DNA of 64,000 nt from Terfezia claveryi. Taxonomy: Eukaryota > Ascomycota > Pezizomycetes > Pezizales > Pezizaceae. The translations under genes and the position numbers were made by a program. Each line of letters opens with the position of its first letter. Position 1 is the stretch's first letter. The notes beneath the pieces were generated by a model. That model was not told where the DNA came from. It saw only the letters and a list, made by a program, of their open reading frames with translations, and did no database searches. Of this stretch, positions 12,579 through 24,899 are shown one piece after another. The stretch is taken from the NCBI GenBank assembly GCA_015179025.1, contig WHUX01000037.1, forward strand, positions 62,001-126,000, given 5' to 3'.

Positions 12579-13624
12579 GGTTTTGGTAGCAGCTTGCTGG
12601 ACTAGGATACGGGGGGGTCGCTGCTGCTGGAGGTAAGAGGCGAGCACTCAGGGATGGGATGCGGAGTGCGTAGAGCATGTCAATTAGTCTGTGGGGAACC
12701 CTGACCTGAGGGGCCTGCGAGTCATGACTTAATGACTGCCGAAATAGTCTGGCTGACCCGACTGCGGTAAGAGAGCCGGGTTCGGCGCACCATAGCAATT
12801 GCAACAAGGGTTTCGGTGGCTGTATGAGGCTCAATTCGGGGCGGGTGCTCGTAGCCACAGGCAGCTTACCTACGTCTGTTGTAGAATATCGATATCACCT
12901 CTGTCTGTTTGAATTGACCGCGATGTCTCAACCGAGTCACCCAATCAACTGGTTTCGTGATGGTTTCTTCCATATCTTGGATCTTCTATAGCCACCTGGG
13001 ATCTTCTATAGCCAACCCGCAGACCATTGACCATGTCGAGTTTAGGGATACTTTGAACCTTATGCCTCATGGTTCCGTTCCGTTGGAGAATTGTCTCCCG
13101 TCCGCCGATGATCTTAATATCAAGGTTCGATGAAGATGTCTAAGTATTCGGTCTAATGAAGTAACTTGTCGAGAGATCTTTTCATGGGAGTTCCCATCTT
13201 TCGAATTCAATCACCTAACATCACAATCAGTCATTTAGATACCCGACCTGGCCCGTCTAATCAAACGGGAGCGAAATAGAGAATCTCGGGTTTGAGGAAT
13301 TGATCAAAGATCTCTGACTACGGGGCCTAGGTAAAGGCACCAGGTGACAATATACCTTGCAAGTGAGCTGTCCTTGTCCTGCATATCAACATCACCAACC
13401 GTTGAATACCGAGTTTCTATCAAGGCACTGACTGGAAGTTCCATCCTTATTTCATCACAGAATCTCATCTCATCTCTATTTCGGTTTCAACTCGAGGCTT
13501 CATTTGTACCCACTTACCTGCACACGTGGTTACACCATAATCAACAGAAAGTAATGAATTGCTCTACGTTGTGTCACCGCCTCACACATTTGTTGCTGGT
13601 TGCTAACCACTGTCCTCCACCTAG
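12579..13624. other. Divergent intergenic region
   Basis: Upstream region shared by NTAQ1 (leftward) and the nucleotide-sugar transporter (rightward). It holds a short direct repeat, GGATCTTCTATAGCCA, twice between 12,976 and 13,014. No credible gene is seen. Confidence 0.6.
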
Positions 13625-15295
13625 ATGGCTAAAGGTTCAAGTCGCAAGAGCCGCAATAAATTTACACAAAACATGGCTTCCCAGACAACGTCGACAATCC
13701 CACAGTCAGTCCCTGCCGTAACAGTTACCGACGATATGGCTCCTGAACGATCGGTTTCCCCTCCCACTACCAGCAAGATCGATGCGCGTCCTCACCTCGA
13801 GGCTGGTGCCACCAGTGGTCGAGCTTTCAGCATCTCAGCAGTCGCCCAGGCCACCATACCAATGTGGGTGCAGACTTTTGTCATGATCAGTCTTATCTTT
13901 GGTGGCTGTTGCTCTAATGTGAGGAATTTCTTGTGTGTTGGGTTGGATATGGAATGATTTTTGTCTTCAGAATACAGTGCTGACGGTGGTATGAAGGTTT
14001 TTGCGCTTGAAGCCATTGTGAAGTGAGTAAGCCGGTTAGGTTTACACGATTTAACATTTCGGGTGCTGACGGTCGTTAGAGAAGAGCCTCAAAGTGGTAT
14101 GTAGGCCGCCGAGGGTAAATACAGCATGTAGCCTAACCTCCATAGGCCATCTCATCACCTTCGCACAGTTCTGTCTGGTGGCAGCTGAAGGCCTGTACTA
14201 TCACTTCGATCGGAAATCGCCCACTCTATTAAAGCCGAATCAGATTCCCCTGTATAGATGGCTTGGCCAAATTGTGCTTTTCTTCAGCGTTTCAATCTTG
14301 AACAACTATGCATTTGGATTCAAGATCTCCGTGCCAGTCCATATCATCCTCCGAAGCGGCGGCAGCATGACTACCATGTTGATTGGATATATGTTTGGGA
14401 AAAGGTAAGCAGAGAGAATATTAGCGTCCATCTGAGGGAGGGAAAAATTGACTTTGAGCTCAGATATAGCAGAGTCCAAGTTGCATCGGTCTTGATACTA
14501 TCCATTGGGATTGTAATCTCTGCCCTCGGTGATGCTAAATCGAAGGTTGCAGCCCTCCAATTGGTCGATTGCTATGGGATTTCATGCTCATTTTTGCAAA
14601 CAGAGCGGGTCTGAATCCTCCGGGGCTCAGTTTATTGCAGGCTTGAGCGTATTGTTCATTGCTCAAGTCCTGTCTGCCTTCATGGGTCTCTATGTCGAAA
14701 GTACATACTCTAAGTACGGTTCTAATTGGCGCGAGGGTCTCTTTTACACGGTCCGTACCCCTTTGTCTTGTAACCAATTTCCTTGCTATATGAACACATA
14801 TGGAGAGAAGCTAACGGAAACCAATAGCACGCACTCTCCCTCTTCCTCTTTCTCCCCTTTTCCAAAGCCATCTCGGCCCAATTTCCTGCCATCATCAACT
14901 CCCCCCCACTCCCAATAAAATCCTACGCCTTTTACCTCTCCCCCCTACCTATCCCATCCTCAATCCTCAATCTCTACATCCCCCGGCAACTCTTCTTCCT
15001 TGCCCTAAACGCCTTCACACAATACCTCTGCATCCGGGGAGTCAACATACTGGTTTCCATGTCCTCCGCATTAACAGTCACGATTGTGCTGAATATTCGA
15101 AAGTTGGTTAGTTTGTTGCTGAGTATTTGGTTGTTCGGGAATGAATTGCATGGGCAGGTTTTGCTGGGCGCGGTGGTAGTGTTTGGGGGTGGATTTTTGT
15201 ATGGGTTGGATAGCCAGAGGCAGAATAAGTTGAAGAAGATTGCTGCTCTCAAGACGAAGGCTGTAGCGGCGAATGGAGGAAAGAAGACTCAGTAG
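13625..15295 (+). CDS. YEA4: UDP-N-acetylglucosamine transporter, YEA4/SLC35B4 type
   Basis: Seven exons: 13625-13918, 13997-14022, 14080-14096, 14146-14404, 14464-14545, 14604-14750 and 14828-15295. The phases close throughout. The product is a multi-pass nucleotide-sugar transporter of the SLC35B family, carrying UDP-GlcNAc across ER or Golgi membranes. The match to the family is continuous after splicing: IFGGCCSN|VFALEAIVK|EEPQSG|HLITFAQF, SVSILNNYAFGFKISVPVH, ILRSGG, GKRYSRVQVASV, YT|HALSLFLF, TQYLCIRGVN and VTIVLNIRKLVSLLLSIW. The lysine-rich C-terminus (KLKKIAALKTK ... KKTQ) is cytosolic and could serve ER retrieval (inference). Exon 2 is 26 nt and exon 3 only 17 nt, so automatic gene callers may miss them. 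The Ser/Thr-rich N-terminus precedes the first helix. Confidence 0.93.
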
Positions 15296-16510
15296 GGAGT
15301 TATGTGATGACGGGACTGTATGCTTGATTTGTTTGCACTGTTTTGTTACTACATTATTGGTTGAAGGGCGGATTCGAGCATTATGTACATGCATGCATGG
15401 CCTTTGTTTTCATTGAATCGAGCATGCTTCCTTGCCTCGAGCTGCCAATAGATCACCGAAGTCCTGCGCTTGGTAATCTCCAACTGGTATATATGATAAT
15501 AACCAGCATAAACAGACCTGTTTGTGGGTATACCTGTAATATGGGGCGACATACCAGGCCAATGGATGGATGAATTGTGCGAGGTGCCCAGGTTAGATGA
15601 AACAAGGTGGAGATGAGCGGAACTAAGTGAAGCAGTCTTATAGTGGCAGTAAAGCAGAAGAGCGAGGATAATCAGAGTGGTTTTTGATGTATTCAGTAAT
15701 CTATCTAGATACGGGGAAGGCGAGGGCGTTAAATACATGAGATGTAGGTAAAGAACGAGCTTTCTATAAAGTGCGAGGAAACACATGAAGTGTGAATACT
15801 AAGTGGGGGGGTTAATATTGCGAGCATACTGCGAACAACAACAACTGACGTTAGATGAATAAGTAACTATTGTCCAAAAACAATTATTCAAATCAATCCA
15901 CTAAAAAAGTCCGATTAATAATTGCATAGTTATTTCCACTAGGCGATAGATTTTTAGGTTTTCTTTTACACCTGGACTGTTATTCATTCTATGGAAGCCT
16001 GGACGTCGACATTGGAATACACCTCAACTGGCGTGCTATACCTATACACAATTCGCTAATGGTACAATTCTCAAGGGGTGCAGTGGTGATGAGAAAAGTT
16101 CCAAATTTTTCCTTACAAACCATCTCAAGAGGGCAAATCTCCCAGGTAAAAGCCGCCAGATGGATCTTCCTCTCTTCTCATCTCCCCTCCTCCTCTCCTC
16201 TTCTTCCTCCTTCCTACTGTAGTTGCCACTTCCCCTCCTCTCAATCCCCCACTCTGCCTCATCAAACACAATCGACTGCGTGCAGATCTTTCCTGCAATA
16301 GTCTCCTCAGATCCCGGGTCTCTAGTGAGCTGTATGTCCCGCCCTCCACTGTTTCCTTCCTGCCTTCTCCTGTGCAGGACTTCCTTCTGGCGGTGTTGAC
16401 CTTCTTTTTGAGAACTTGATCTTCATTGTCACCCCCCGGGGTACGCCGTAGTCCTGCCTTCCCCTGACCATGATTGTATAATACTTCCTCCCATCTTTGG
16501 AAAGACCATC
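15296..16510. other. Intergenic, no clear gene
   Basis: No supported gene. A purine-rich stretch on the minus strand (16,140-16,260) translates to Glu/Arg runs only. Confidence 0.5.
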
Positions 16511-16801
16511 TTAACCTGCTTTCAGCACGGCTTCTCCTATCTCTGCCTTGTATGTTGGGTTGAGAAGAGGTCCCTCAACCGAAGGCGTGCACTGGGGATC
16601 GGAAGTCTGTTGGGTGCTCTGATGTTTCACTATCTCGGCCTGTTTTACTCTAACCTGCTCAGCCGTTCCCGCCCTGCAGATCTGGGGACGCCTTAGCGTC
16701 ATGTGTAAGTTGGCAAAAAACGCCAGCTGCTGCTGCTCATCCTCAGAGCTCGAGTATGGAGTTTCAATACATGGAAAATCAGCAAGTACGAAGTCATCCA
16801 C
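16511..16801 (-). other. Possible hypothetical exon (96 codons)
   Basis: An open minus-strand frame beginning MDDFVLADFPCIETPYSSS with acidic and Gln-rich composition, ending EAVLKAG. Further open sequence lies downstream on the same strand (KDGRKYYTIMVRG at about 16,490-16,450), but I could not find a convincing splice junction joining them. No family is recognised. It may be an orphan or decayed gene. Confidence 0.25.
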
Positions 16802-19800
16802 TTGTTTAGTATATCGTGAAACAAGGAATCAAACGGTTGCACTACCCCACACTCTTTCCCTAATGGCAACTCATTCTCATGCTCAAACTAGTTGTAATAA
16901 TTGGGAAACGTTGGGAAAGGCGAAACTGGAGCTCGCTACAGTATGACCTCTCCGGATGAACCTCTGATGTGAGCTCTGGTTTTATATTTCTTGCGGCTTT
17001 CTAAGCCACTGTAGGTACTCTTCGATTCGCCCCGCCGATAGGTTTCTTAGCGTTCACGTCCCTCTTACTCGGATTCTTCCTGGTGGCCACTTTTCTCTTC
17101 CTCGAAGGGGCAGACTCGTAGACTCAGCAGGATTGGTATTTGGCACGGGCGGCATGTTCCGACAGGACAAGGGTCGTCCACTCAAGTCTCTGAATGAAGA
17201 CAACGTGGTGACAATAGGTAAAGGTCACTTACGACAGTTACCCGTCCGCCCAAGTTCTTGCTAAGGTACTCAAGCTGTTGCTTGTGAGCGATAATATTGA
17301 CACGAGCCTTTATGGGAAAGCTGATCGCAATACCATACCCACGTCCGAATCGTTTTTCTTGGTTCCAGGTTTAAACCTGTTGCGCAATCGGTTTGATCCA
17401 CAAGTTGATCTGCATTGGCCCAGTTTTCGATAATCAATCGTCCAAACTCCTCGCCCGCCGGTCTGGCAGGTGTGGGCCTTGAGTGATCAAGCGATGGACG
17501 TAGCGGAGGTCAACTGATGAGTGCTGTTTGGAAGATTGCAGGGAGCTTGTTTGAGCATCATGTACCACAACCCCTTTGACCTCATATTCCTCTTAAACTT
17601 TACCGGAGAGATTGATTTTCGCGCTACCATAAGTTGTAAATAAAAAAAATGGGAGTGCTGTGGATGAAAGGTGTGATACTGTATGTACCCTGCGCCAGAT
17701 GCCATATTGTTTGCTCCCTAATTTGGCCACCAATGGCAGACATGCAGGTGAGAGCAATGCAGGATGGAAAGAATCCTTCCAGCCTCAACCTGTAGATAAT
17801 TTTCATCAATTAATGTTTACTTGAAGCTGGCATTATGGAGCGTTGGTCACCCCCCCCCCTCCCGCTGGGAGAAACTGCTATAGCATTAACTTATGAATCT
17901 AGAGGAATGCAATGAAAATTCATGTTCATCGGGGCGATGTAGAGAGTTAAATAACCAGTCTGTACTTGACATGGAGTTACCCTGAACATAGCCGTTGAGT
18001 TGAGGGTAATAAGTAGTTCTCCGTGACTTAGCCGACGATGGGGTTCCTCCACTGGCGACTAAGGTGGGTTTAGGTTATGTGGTTAGAATTACACAAGTAA
18101 GAGTTCAAGAAACAGGGTGGGTAGCAGAAGTTACTTTATTTTGAAGGCAATATGGCTGTGTATAAGGAAAGTCATGAAAATTATATATGTGAGCCTCATA
18201 GTACTAACTATCATGAGGCCTTCCTACCGAGCGAGACTGACAAAAACAAATCCCTTCCTACCCTCTCCAAGACCGTCACGCTGCCTGCAACTCGGTTCCG
18301 CCCTTCCCATTTTCGGCTTCGGAGGGTAAATTTTTTTTAAATCCAGAGGGAAGTAAGTGCTCCAGTCCACACTACCCCAGCTAAAACAAACTGCTAAACC
18401 ACTGTGTCATCATGCCAACCATTTAAATCTTAGAGAGGTATCCATGAGAACCCAGAACCATTGTGAAGTTCAGACCCAATTTGGTTGATAAAACACTCAA
18501 TGTCTTCCGCCCTTTCTAGTAAACAGATGAATATCTTCCTTCAGCTCAACCGGCGACAGATTTAAATCAAAGCCTGCACGGCTAAGGAATGGCTTGGCCG
18601 CTGGGCTTGTTTGCGTATATTCAGCTGCCAATCTTCCAGTCCGCACCTCCTTTCTATCCGCTCTCTACTTAACGCAATCTCGAGACAGGGTCTGGATAAA
18701 TTTGCCTCTAGTGGTATTTTTCTTCATTGTCAATTCATTGGCGTTTGAATCGGTGAGTTATCCTTCGGCCTCTTCTGAGGAATTAATCGGTTGCACTCTT
18801 GTTCGGTGAAAATATTGAGGAGCTTGGGACCGCTACGGTGTTTCCGTCTTGGGCCTGAGTCTCAAATCCGTTGCTTCATGAGAATTGTCAACGTGCCGTC
18901 ACACCCAACCCTATTCCCAAGCCAATTCATCATCCGGACGAACCCAGCGCGAAATCTTCATACGGTGACCAGAAGAGTTAGTGGAGGATTGATTGTTTTG
19001 TTCGATGGAGGACTCACTTGACGTACACCACCGTCACTATATGGTCCTAGGAGTAGCGAATCTCTCTTTGATTTCAACATGAAGCCAGGGCACAATGTTC
19101 TCAAACTTCATTCCTCAGTCGAATGACAGCAGTCCAACTGTCTTTGCACTTTGTCGGGGCGGGAATGTCGGGCGAGATTCTAGGATTATCGGCGATTCCT
19201 GCGGCCAGGACCACTACCGGCAATGATATCTACGCTCAAAGACTGTTTGGCATAAAAGATTTCCGCTCGTAATTTCGCGCGCAGAATGTAACCTGAGTGG
19301 CTTGGAGATTCCCCAAGCTTTCCGACCGCCACTGAATAGACGTCTGGGTTGAACAATTGGCATAAGCATTTGCCATATCCCGGTCTGGTTGCAAAAGAAA
19401 AGATTTGCTTTGTGCGCCTTCGACTAGAATGTAGACCAACTCCTATTGTGAAAATGCTTTTGGGAATAGAGAAGTGGCTATTGTGCAGTAGGACTATCAT
19501 TTCAAAACATATTTCTAAGAAGCATTTGGAAGAGAGGAGTACGTTTGTTTTCAGGGTGCTCTTTGAATGTTGCTAAGTTGTCGCTTAGTATTCTAGAAGA
19601 GAGAATGAGCAAAAGACCTCTTTATACCGTATTCTCCCTCGAATAGCCCTCACATCACCCACCGCACCTCTAAGTAATCTTCGCAGATGTGATATCATGT
19701 GAAAGTGCGCTAGGTGATGGCTGCTTCCGTTTGTTTGTAGCCCGTTGACCTGGTTTGTTTGAATATCGCTTGAAATCCTACCGTATACTGTATATAATTG

Positions 19801-20473
19801 AATATATCAGGCTAAAGTTAGTGCATACGGTCCGTGGCCTGAAGGTGATGCGCTTGCCTAAAGCCAGTCACCGAAATATAGAGAACAAACGATCTCTTCC
19901 GATGTGTAGTATTGGTATCATTAGAAGCCACCATCAAACGACCTTCGATTCCATCAAACCAAACAGAATCCGGCTGCTGTCACCGCACAATTTACGACTC
20001 AAGCCAACCCCACCTCACCTCTCCCACCTCACCTCTCCCATCACACACGGGCCATCATGCTGTACGGATAGAATAATGACACTTCCTTCTTTCATTTGTA
20101 GCTAGTTGCTGGGAATCTCGCATATGAATAAGTGGGGTTCGAGTTACTATATCCGGTTAGCACACTCCAGACTTCTGTGACTCAGGGTAACGCGCATGCC
20201 AACAAACCACTGGTATGCAGGCCACCGGATAGTTAGGTCTAAAGCCGTTAATGTCAGTCACCAAGGAGAACAAACAAGTTTTTAAGGTCTTGTTTGATAT
20301 CATTCATAATCATTATCCCCATATTGCCCTCCATTTCCGCCAAACTAGCAGTTGTCACGGTATATTGCACTACAAATACCGAATTTCCCGTTTCCCAAAA
20401 CTGTTCCCCGTGTCGGATAATGTATAAAAATACTTGCATATTTTTCTTTCATGCACGCAATCGCAGACTCTCC
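16802..20473. other. Gene-poor 3.7-kb region
   Basis: No credible gene was found on either strand. Open frames are under about 105 codons and none resembles a known family. A basic lysine-rich segment on the minus strand near 17,050-17,110 (KRKVATRKNPSKRDV) and an open frame at 19,186-19,500 (minus) could be remnants of genes but cannot be assigned. A tandem CCCACCTCACCTCT pair lies near 20,010-20,040. Confidence 0.5.
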
Positions 20474-21422
20474 TTACCACCAAGCCACCAACCCCAATCC
20501 CGCCGCGCTACATGACGCCTGCAACAGATTAGCCCATCATTCCCTCCTCCCTAGAATCAAATACCTTCACTTACATTGATCTGATATGGCGGCTCCTTAT
20601 GTAACTCGGCCGACTGCCTCTCCGCCAACTCCTTCGCCTCCTCTCCTTCCGCTCCACTACTCACACTTGCAACCTCCGCCTTCGCCACCATTGGATTCAC
20701 CGGAGTCTGATCCGTGAATTTCTCATTCTCGACCTTGAACCGGATAATCTCGCCTTTGTCCATGTAGAGCTCTGTGCCCTCGCTGTGCCAAACCCACACG
20801 TTTTCCTTGATATCACTACTCAAAGCCGTTAGCCTTGGCGGAATCCTAAGCAGCGAGAGTACAGAGCCCGGAAACGTACAATACACATCCATCAAACAAT
20901 AAATGCCCCGGGATCAGGATATCTTCAAAAAAGTCTAACCTAACCTTAATCCCCGCCGGTGTGGACGACGAGATCCGCCCCGTGAGAATCTCTCCTTTGA
21001 AGGGGCGGAAGACAATTAATCGGAAAGTCACTTCACCAGGCAAAGAAATATTAGCCTTCTTCAACTAACAACCCATAATCACTCCTATGGTGCGGAGCCC
21101 CCACCGTGGACATTCGCACTCCCATTCCCATACCCAATCAATCCCTCACTCACTTTCAGTACATCGAATAAACAGATACACAGCCCAATGTTGTAGACGA
21201 CTTTGTTTGCGTATTTGGCATTGATTTCGTCTTCGATGGCTTCAGAGGTGGGTTTGGAAAAGTCCTGGGGATGGATGACGACTAGGTCGGAGAAGGTAGT
21301 CTTTTGGAAAGAAGGAGGAGGAGGGGGAGGAGGATGAGAGTCAGTGGAGGCCCATTTCGATTGATATGAGGGAAATGACAATCGCGGCTCAGATGAGGAG
21401 AGAGACACACGAGAATAAACAT
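20474..21422 (-). CDS. RPC25: RNA polymerase III subunit Rpc25 (RPC8)
   Basis: Five exons on the minus strand: 21422-21411, 21300-21105, 21030-20880, 20815-20575 and 20518-20474. Phases close and give 214 aa, close to the yeast protein (212 aa). The product is the Rpb7-like stalk subunit of RNA polymerase III, which acts in initiation at tRNA and 5S genes. After splicing the N-terminus reads MFIL|TTFSDLVVIHPQDF, followed by EAIEDEINAKYANKVV and GLCICLFDVLK (SHS2-like tip domain). Then come VTFRLIVFRPFKGEIL and GRISSSTPAGIKV (S1/OB domain), FDIKENVWVW, and the C-terminal GLGLVAWW. The first exon codes for only four residues. The gene shares a 355-bp divergent promoter with COA3. Confidence 0.95.
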
Positions 21423-21777
21423 CCTGCTGCCAGCCTCGCACTACAGCACTCCCACTCCCCTCAATCTTCAGATCTTAGATCTTAGCCTATCGTTCTGCTG
21501 CCGCAGCTTTTTGTCGCAGCTTTTTGTCGCAGCTGTCGCGAGAATGAGTCTTGTTAGATTCATAAGCCCAGAATTATTCGAGCCAGAGAACTCTTGGCAT
21601 TTATCTCGGCTAACTTGGTCGCATCCCTCCGTCATAAGTCAAATATTCCGGTGAACCTCCGCCGGACTGTATAAACCTCAAAAACACCAAACAACTTCTA
21701 AGCTGCCTCTCATTTGCCCATTCAATAAATCCCTTAAACTAATCCATCCAGTCCTCTTCCATAGAGAGCTACAAACA
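21423..21777. promoter_or_regulatory. Bidirectional promoter region RPC25 / COA3
   Basis: Holds three tandem copies of a CGCAGCTTTTTGT-like unit (about 21,500-21,540) ending in CGCAGCTGTCGCGAG, a doubled AGATCTTAG palindromic word (about 21,470-21,484), and a TATA-like GTATAAAC at about 21,669, roughly 110 bp before the COA3 ATG. No gene lies inside. Confidence 0.5.
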
Positions 21778-22232
21778 ATGCTTCCCACCCGCTCCTTCCG
21801 AGGCCCCATGTAAGCACCATCACTCCCCACCACTCCGCACCACTCCGACCGTCATCCTCACCACCGCACATACCCAAATACACATATCATCTCGGTGCCT
21901 TTAACCCATCTCACTCCCTCTAGCATCCCACGTTCATCCTACTACGAGTCCGACTACCGCCAAGGCAAAGCTCTCCTCCGCGCCCGCCGCCCGTACATCG
22001 TCAAGAACCTCATCACCGGGGCCTGCATTCTTGCCTTCACTGCCAGTGTCTGTACGTACCCCAGCAAGTATAAAGACAAAGAATCACATCCGGGATCACA
22101 GTTGACAAATTTGCGTTAGATATGTACACCCTCAAAGCTGTCTCACAAGACGACTTTGAAGATGTCCCTGTGCCGAGTGGGCCCCCGCCTGTGAGGACGC
22201 CGGATGTGGAGGCCGAGGCGGTAACGAAGTAA
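21778..22232 (+). CDS. COA3: Cytochrome c oxidase assembly factor 3
   Basis: Three exons, 21778-21809, 21924-22051 and 22120-22232; phases close to 90 aa (yeast Coa3 is about 85). Coa3 is a small mitochondrial inner-membrane protein that binds newly made Cox1 with Cox14 and Mss51, coupling COX1 translation to assembly. The spliced protein begins MLPTRSFRGPIPRSSYYES, then a basic matrix-side segment (GKALLRARRPYIVKN), one hydrophobic helix (LITGACILAFTASVYMYTL) and a polar tail with KAVSQDDFEDVPVP, the typical family pattern. Each exon alone is too short to stand out as a gene. Convergent with CSN4. Confidence 0.92.
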
Positions 22233-22582
22233 GACGAAGAAGATGAGTTATAATATGGTCCTGGGTGAGGTGTGGTAGCGCATAGGTTGAGTTGTTGTTG
22301 CAGAGCTCACTGTACATTTACATTTGTACATCAATATTAGAACCGGAGTTATATTTGTTTCACCATGATGGACTTCTCATTAAGCAATTGTGGAGGCTAA
22401 ATAGTTGGCCGTTCACGAAATAGATTATTTTTTTTTTTTTATGATTGCGAGAGAATGCAAGAAAACCCAAACGCCTCGTTAAATTATTGTAGGACAGGAG
22501 AACCCTCATTCCTTTCTTTTACTATGGTATATCAGCGCAGCTCATGCACTCACGCAGCCAGTAAATATTTCGCCACAAAACC
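22233..22582. other. Convergent intergenic region
   Basis: About 350 bp between COA3 and CSN4, containing an uninterrupted T run near 22,430. Probably the two 3' untranslated regions. No gene. Confidence 0.6.
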
Positions 22583-23926
22583 CTACCCCAGCCCGTTAGC
22601 AGGCGCCACAAAGCACTCAAAGGGCGCTCCAACAGGGTCACTCACCGGATACTCATTTTGCAGCATACTAGTAATATTCTCCACCTCTTGCGCGACCCCC
22701 GCAATCCTCTCATCCCATTTCCTCAACTCCTTGCCAATCACCGCATCCGCCTGGCCCCCTCCCGCATCCTTCTCACTCGCCGCATCTTGCGTCACCGATG
22801 CCGTTAAACCCCCCACATCGAAAAAAATCAATTTATCAATCTGATCGATCCTCCCCGCCAACCTCTTTTGCTCAATCATCCTCGCCGCGTATTCCTCCGC
22901 TTTTGTCCCCGAAAGCCCAAGAAGAACGCCTAACTCCTCTATACCGATATTGTTGTAGAGCTTTGAAGTAGCGAGAAGGTTATGCTCAATCACGGCCTTT
23001 GCGAGGACGGTAGAACCGTCGCCGAGTTTAGCCAGCTGGTGGGGTTTGAGCCGTTCAGAGAAATCGCTGACTTCTTGGGGGGAAAGGAGTCTGTCGAGGT
23101 ACATCTTCTCTAGCATGGAGTAATCTGCTGGTAATTGCGGGGATCGATCATCTTTGTATAGCGTAGCAAGGGACCGTGACCTCTGTGGCCCGGCAGGAGC
23201 CAGAACCGCGCAAGTTATCGCCGCAGAAAGACATTGCATCCTCTCAGACTCTGCAATCAGCGGCGAGAAACTCAGCTGATGATACCTCTGACATGCATTC
23301 AAAAACTGCCTCTTTGCATCTAAAACCCTCGCCTGACACAACTGAAAGAGTAATGTCGACTCTGGGTTCGTACTCTTGTAAATCAGATACGTCGCTCTGT
23401 TGAGGTACGAGTCCGCAGCAGTAGTATCATCATCCTCCAGCAAATTCCTCATGATCCGAATATAAATATCCAACCGATACTGGTCATCAATCAGCCTCTG
23501 ACTACTCTCCAACGTAATCCCCTGTAACGCCTTCGCCGCCTCCGCATTATCATCTTCCGTCTCATAAACCGTAGCCAGTATCTCCCTCAACTTACTATCC
23601 TGCTCTTCGAAGCTGACAATCCTAGGGCGGAGTTTCTCGGTTGTATACACGCAGATTGCCTTGCGGGCTTGTAGGTCAGGGAGAGCTTCCACTGCGCTGA
23701 CAAATACGCCCAAGATGGGCCGGGATGCAACGATACCGACTGATTCCGCGAGGACAGAGTCGACGAAGGCGAGCATGTTGGGAACGAGTTTGTCTGGGAG
23801 GGATTCGGTGGTGATTCTGGTGAGGAGGATGGAGAATTGATTGACTTTGTCGGCTTGAGAGACGGTGGAGGATTCGATGGAGCTGAGGGAGGTCAGGACC
23901 TCGGCGTCAGCGGAGGAGGAGGACAT
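22583..23926 (-). CDS. CSN4: COP9 signalosome subunit 4
   Basis: A single 447-codon exon. CSN4 is a PCI-domain subunit of the COP9 signalosome, the complex that removes Nedd8 from cullins. It thus sets SCF activity and, in filamentous fungi, development. The protein has N-terminal helical repeats (QFSILLTRITTESLPDKLVPNML, LREILATVYETEDDNAEAAKAL, QYRLDIYIRIMRNLLEDDD, SYLNRA). A PCI/winged-helix domain follows at about residues 290-375 (QLAKLGDGSTVLAKAVIEHNLLATSKLYNNI, IGIEELGVLLGLS, AEEYAARMIEQKRLAGRIDQ). The C-terminal ~70 residues include an Ala/Gly-rich insert (AASEKDAGGGQAD) before the terminal helix. Length fits the family. No introns are needed. Confidence 0.93.
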   Translation of the reverse strand: MSSSSADAEVLTSLSSIESSTVSQADKVNQFSILLTRITTESLPDKLVPNMLAFVDSVLAESVGIVASRPILGVFVSAVEALPDLQARKAICVYTTEKLRPRIVSFEEQDSKLREILATVYETEDDNAEAAKALQGITLESSQRLIDDQYRLDIYIRIMRNLLEDDDTTAADSYLNRATYLIYKSTNPESTLLFQLCQARVLDAKRQFLNACQRYHQLSFSPLIAESERMQCLSAAITCAVLAPAGPQRSRSLATLYKDDRSPQLPADYSMLEKMYLDRLLSPQEVSDFSERLKPHQLAKLGDGSTVLAKAVIEHNLLATSKLYNNIGIEELGVLLGLSGTKAEEYAARMIEQKRLAGRIDQIDKLIFFDVGGLTASVTQDAASEKDAGGGQADAVIGKELRKWDERIAGVAQEVENITSMLQNEYPVSDPVGAPFECFVAPANGLG

Positions 23927-24605
23927 GGTGTGGGACGAGGCTAGGTGGTTGTGGACCTGTCTCGGAGGGGGGATTGTGAGTTTGTGGAGAGGGGTAATAG
24001 GTTGTTGTGGTTGCTATGGGGGAGAGTAACAATGCGTTAGAAAGAGTACTTGTCGGTGGTGGGGGAGCTTCCAATCAGCATAAATGATAAACCGCATGCA
24101 ATGCAACAGTCACGCCAAGGCCTACTGTATCCCTAGTATGCATATCAGGTCTACCCCCAATATGCATATCGGGGGTACCGTAGAGTTTACTGTAGATATG
24201 TGCAACATTTCTTCACCCGCAACCACCACGAAGAAGTATGAATTCCTCAGTCGAGACTCAAAGCACCTCTTCATCTTCACCCAGAGATCTACTTGAAACA
24301 GTCCAAATGGCTGTTATACATGACGAGCCTACTCCCCCTGTACAGTGAAGAAGACTGGCTGGCACGGCCTCACGGAAGTATGCCATGGCAACCGGATCTT
24401 AGACGTCTTCCATGCCTCTTCACCCATTGCTTTCCGTTCAAAAATTCTGATCCTTTTCCAAGCTCCGACAAGCGTTTGGGGTCTGAAAAGAATATTCGAG
24501 GTTATTATTCCTAGAGCAGAACCCCCTCCCCTACCCCCCTCTCAACCACAACCAAAGCAGCCAACTAAAATCCAGAGCTCAAGAGGGATGTATGAAAATA
24601 CTCCC
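23927..24605. other. Intergenic, border of first transposon block
   Basis: Upstream of CSN4. Contains repeated AATATGCATATC-type words near 24,136-24,172. No gene is seen. Confidence 0.5.
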
Positions 24606-24639
24606 ACCCTCACGTGAGGCATGTCACGGGATAACCGTG

Positions 24640-24780
24640 GCAGCGGGAAAGGCATATAATCCACCTGTATCTCGGAATTGTTCCATAGAGCAGTTCCATA
24701 GCCTCAAGTCTATAGCGATCAGAACACAAGCTCTCCCTTTAGAAAATATCAATACCCCGTATTCTTTCAGGTTATGAGCC
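24640..24780. repeat. Left copy of a diverged direct repeat flanking the LINE remnant
   Basis: Shares the ordered blocks GGCATATAA, CCACCTGTATC, ATAGAG and GCGATCAGAACACAA with 27,478-27,610 in the same orientation. The two copies differ at many positions and by small indels. Confidence 0.6.
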
Positions 24781-24899
24781 CGGCGCTCTGTTGAAGCATC
24801 ACGATACATCTGCGGCTGCAGCCCAATACTACTTATCTACTTAGGAGACGGTAGAGAAGACCAGGAGGAGTCACGCAGAGAGGCATTATCACCCAGCCC

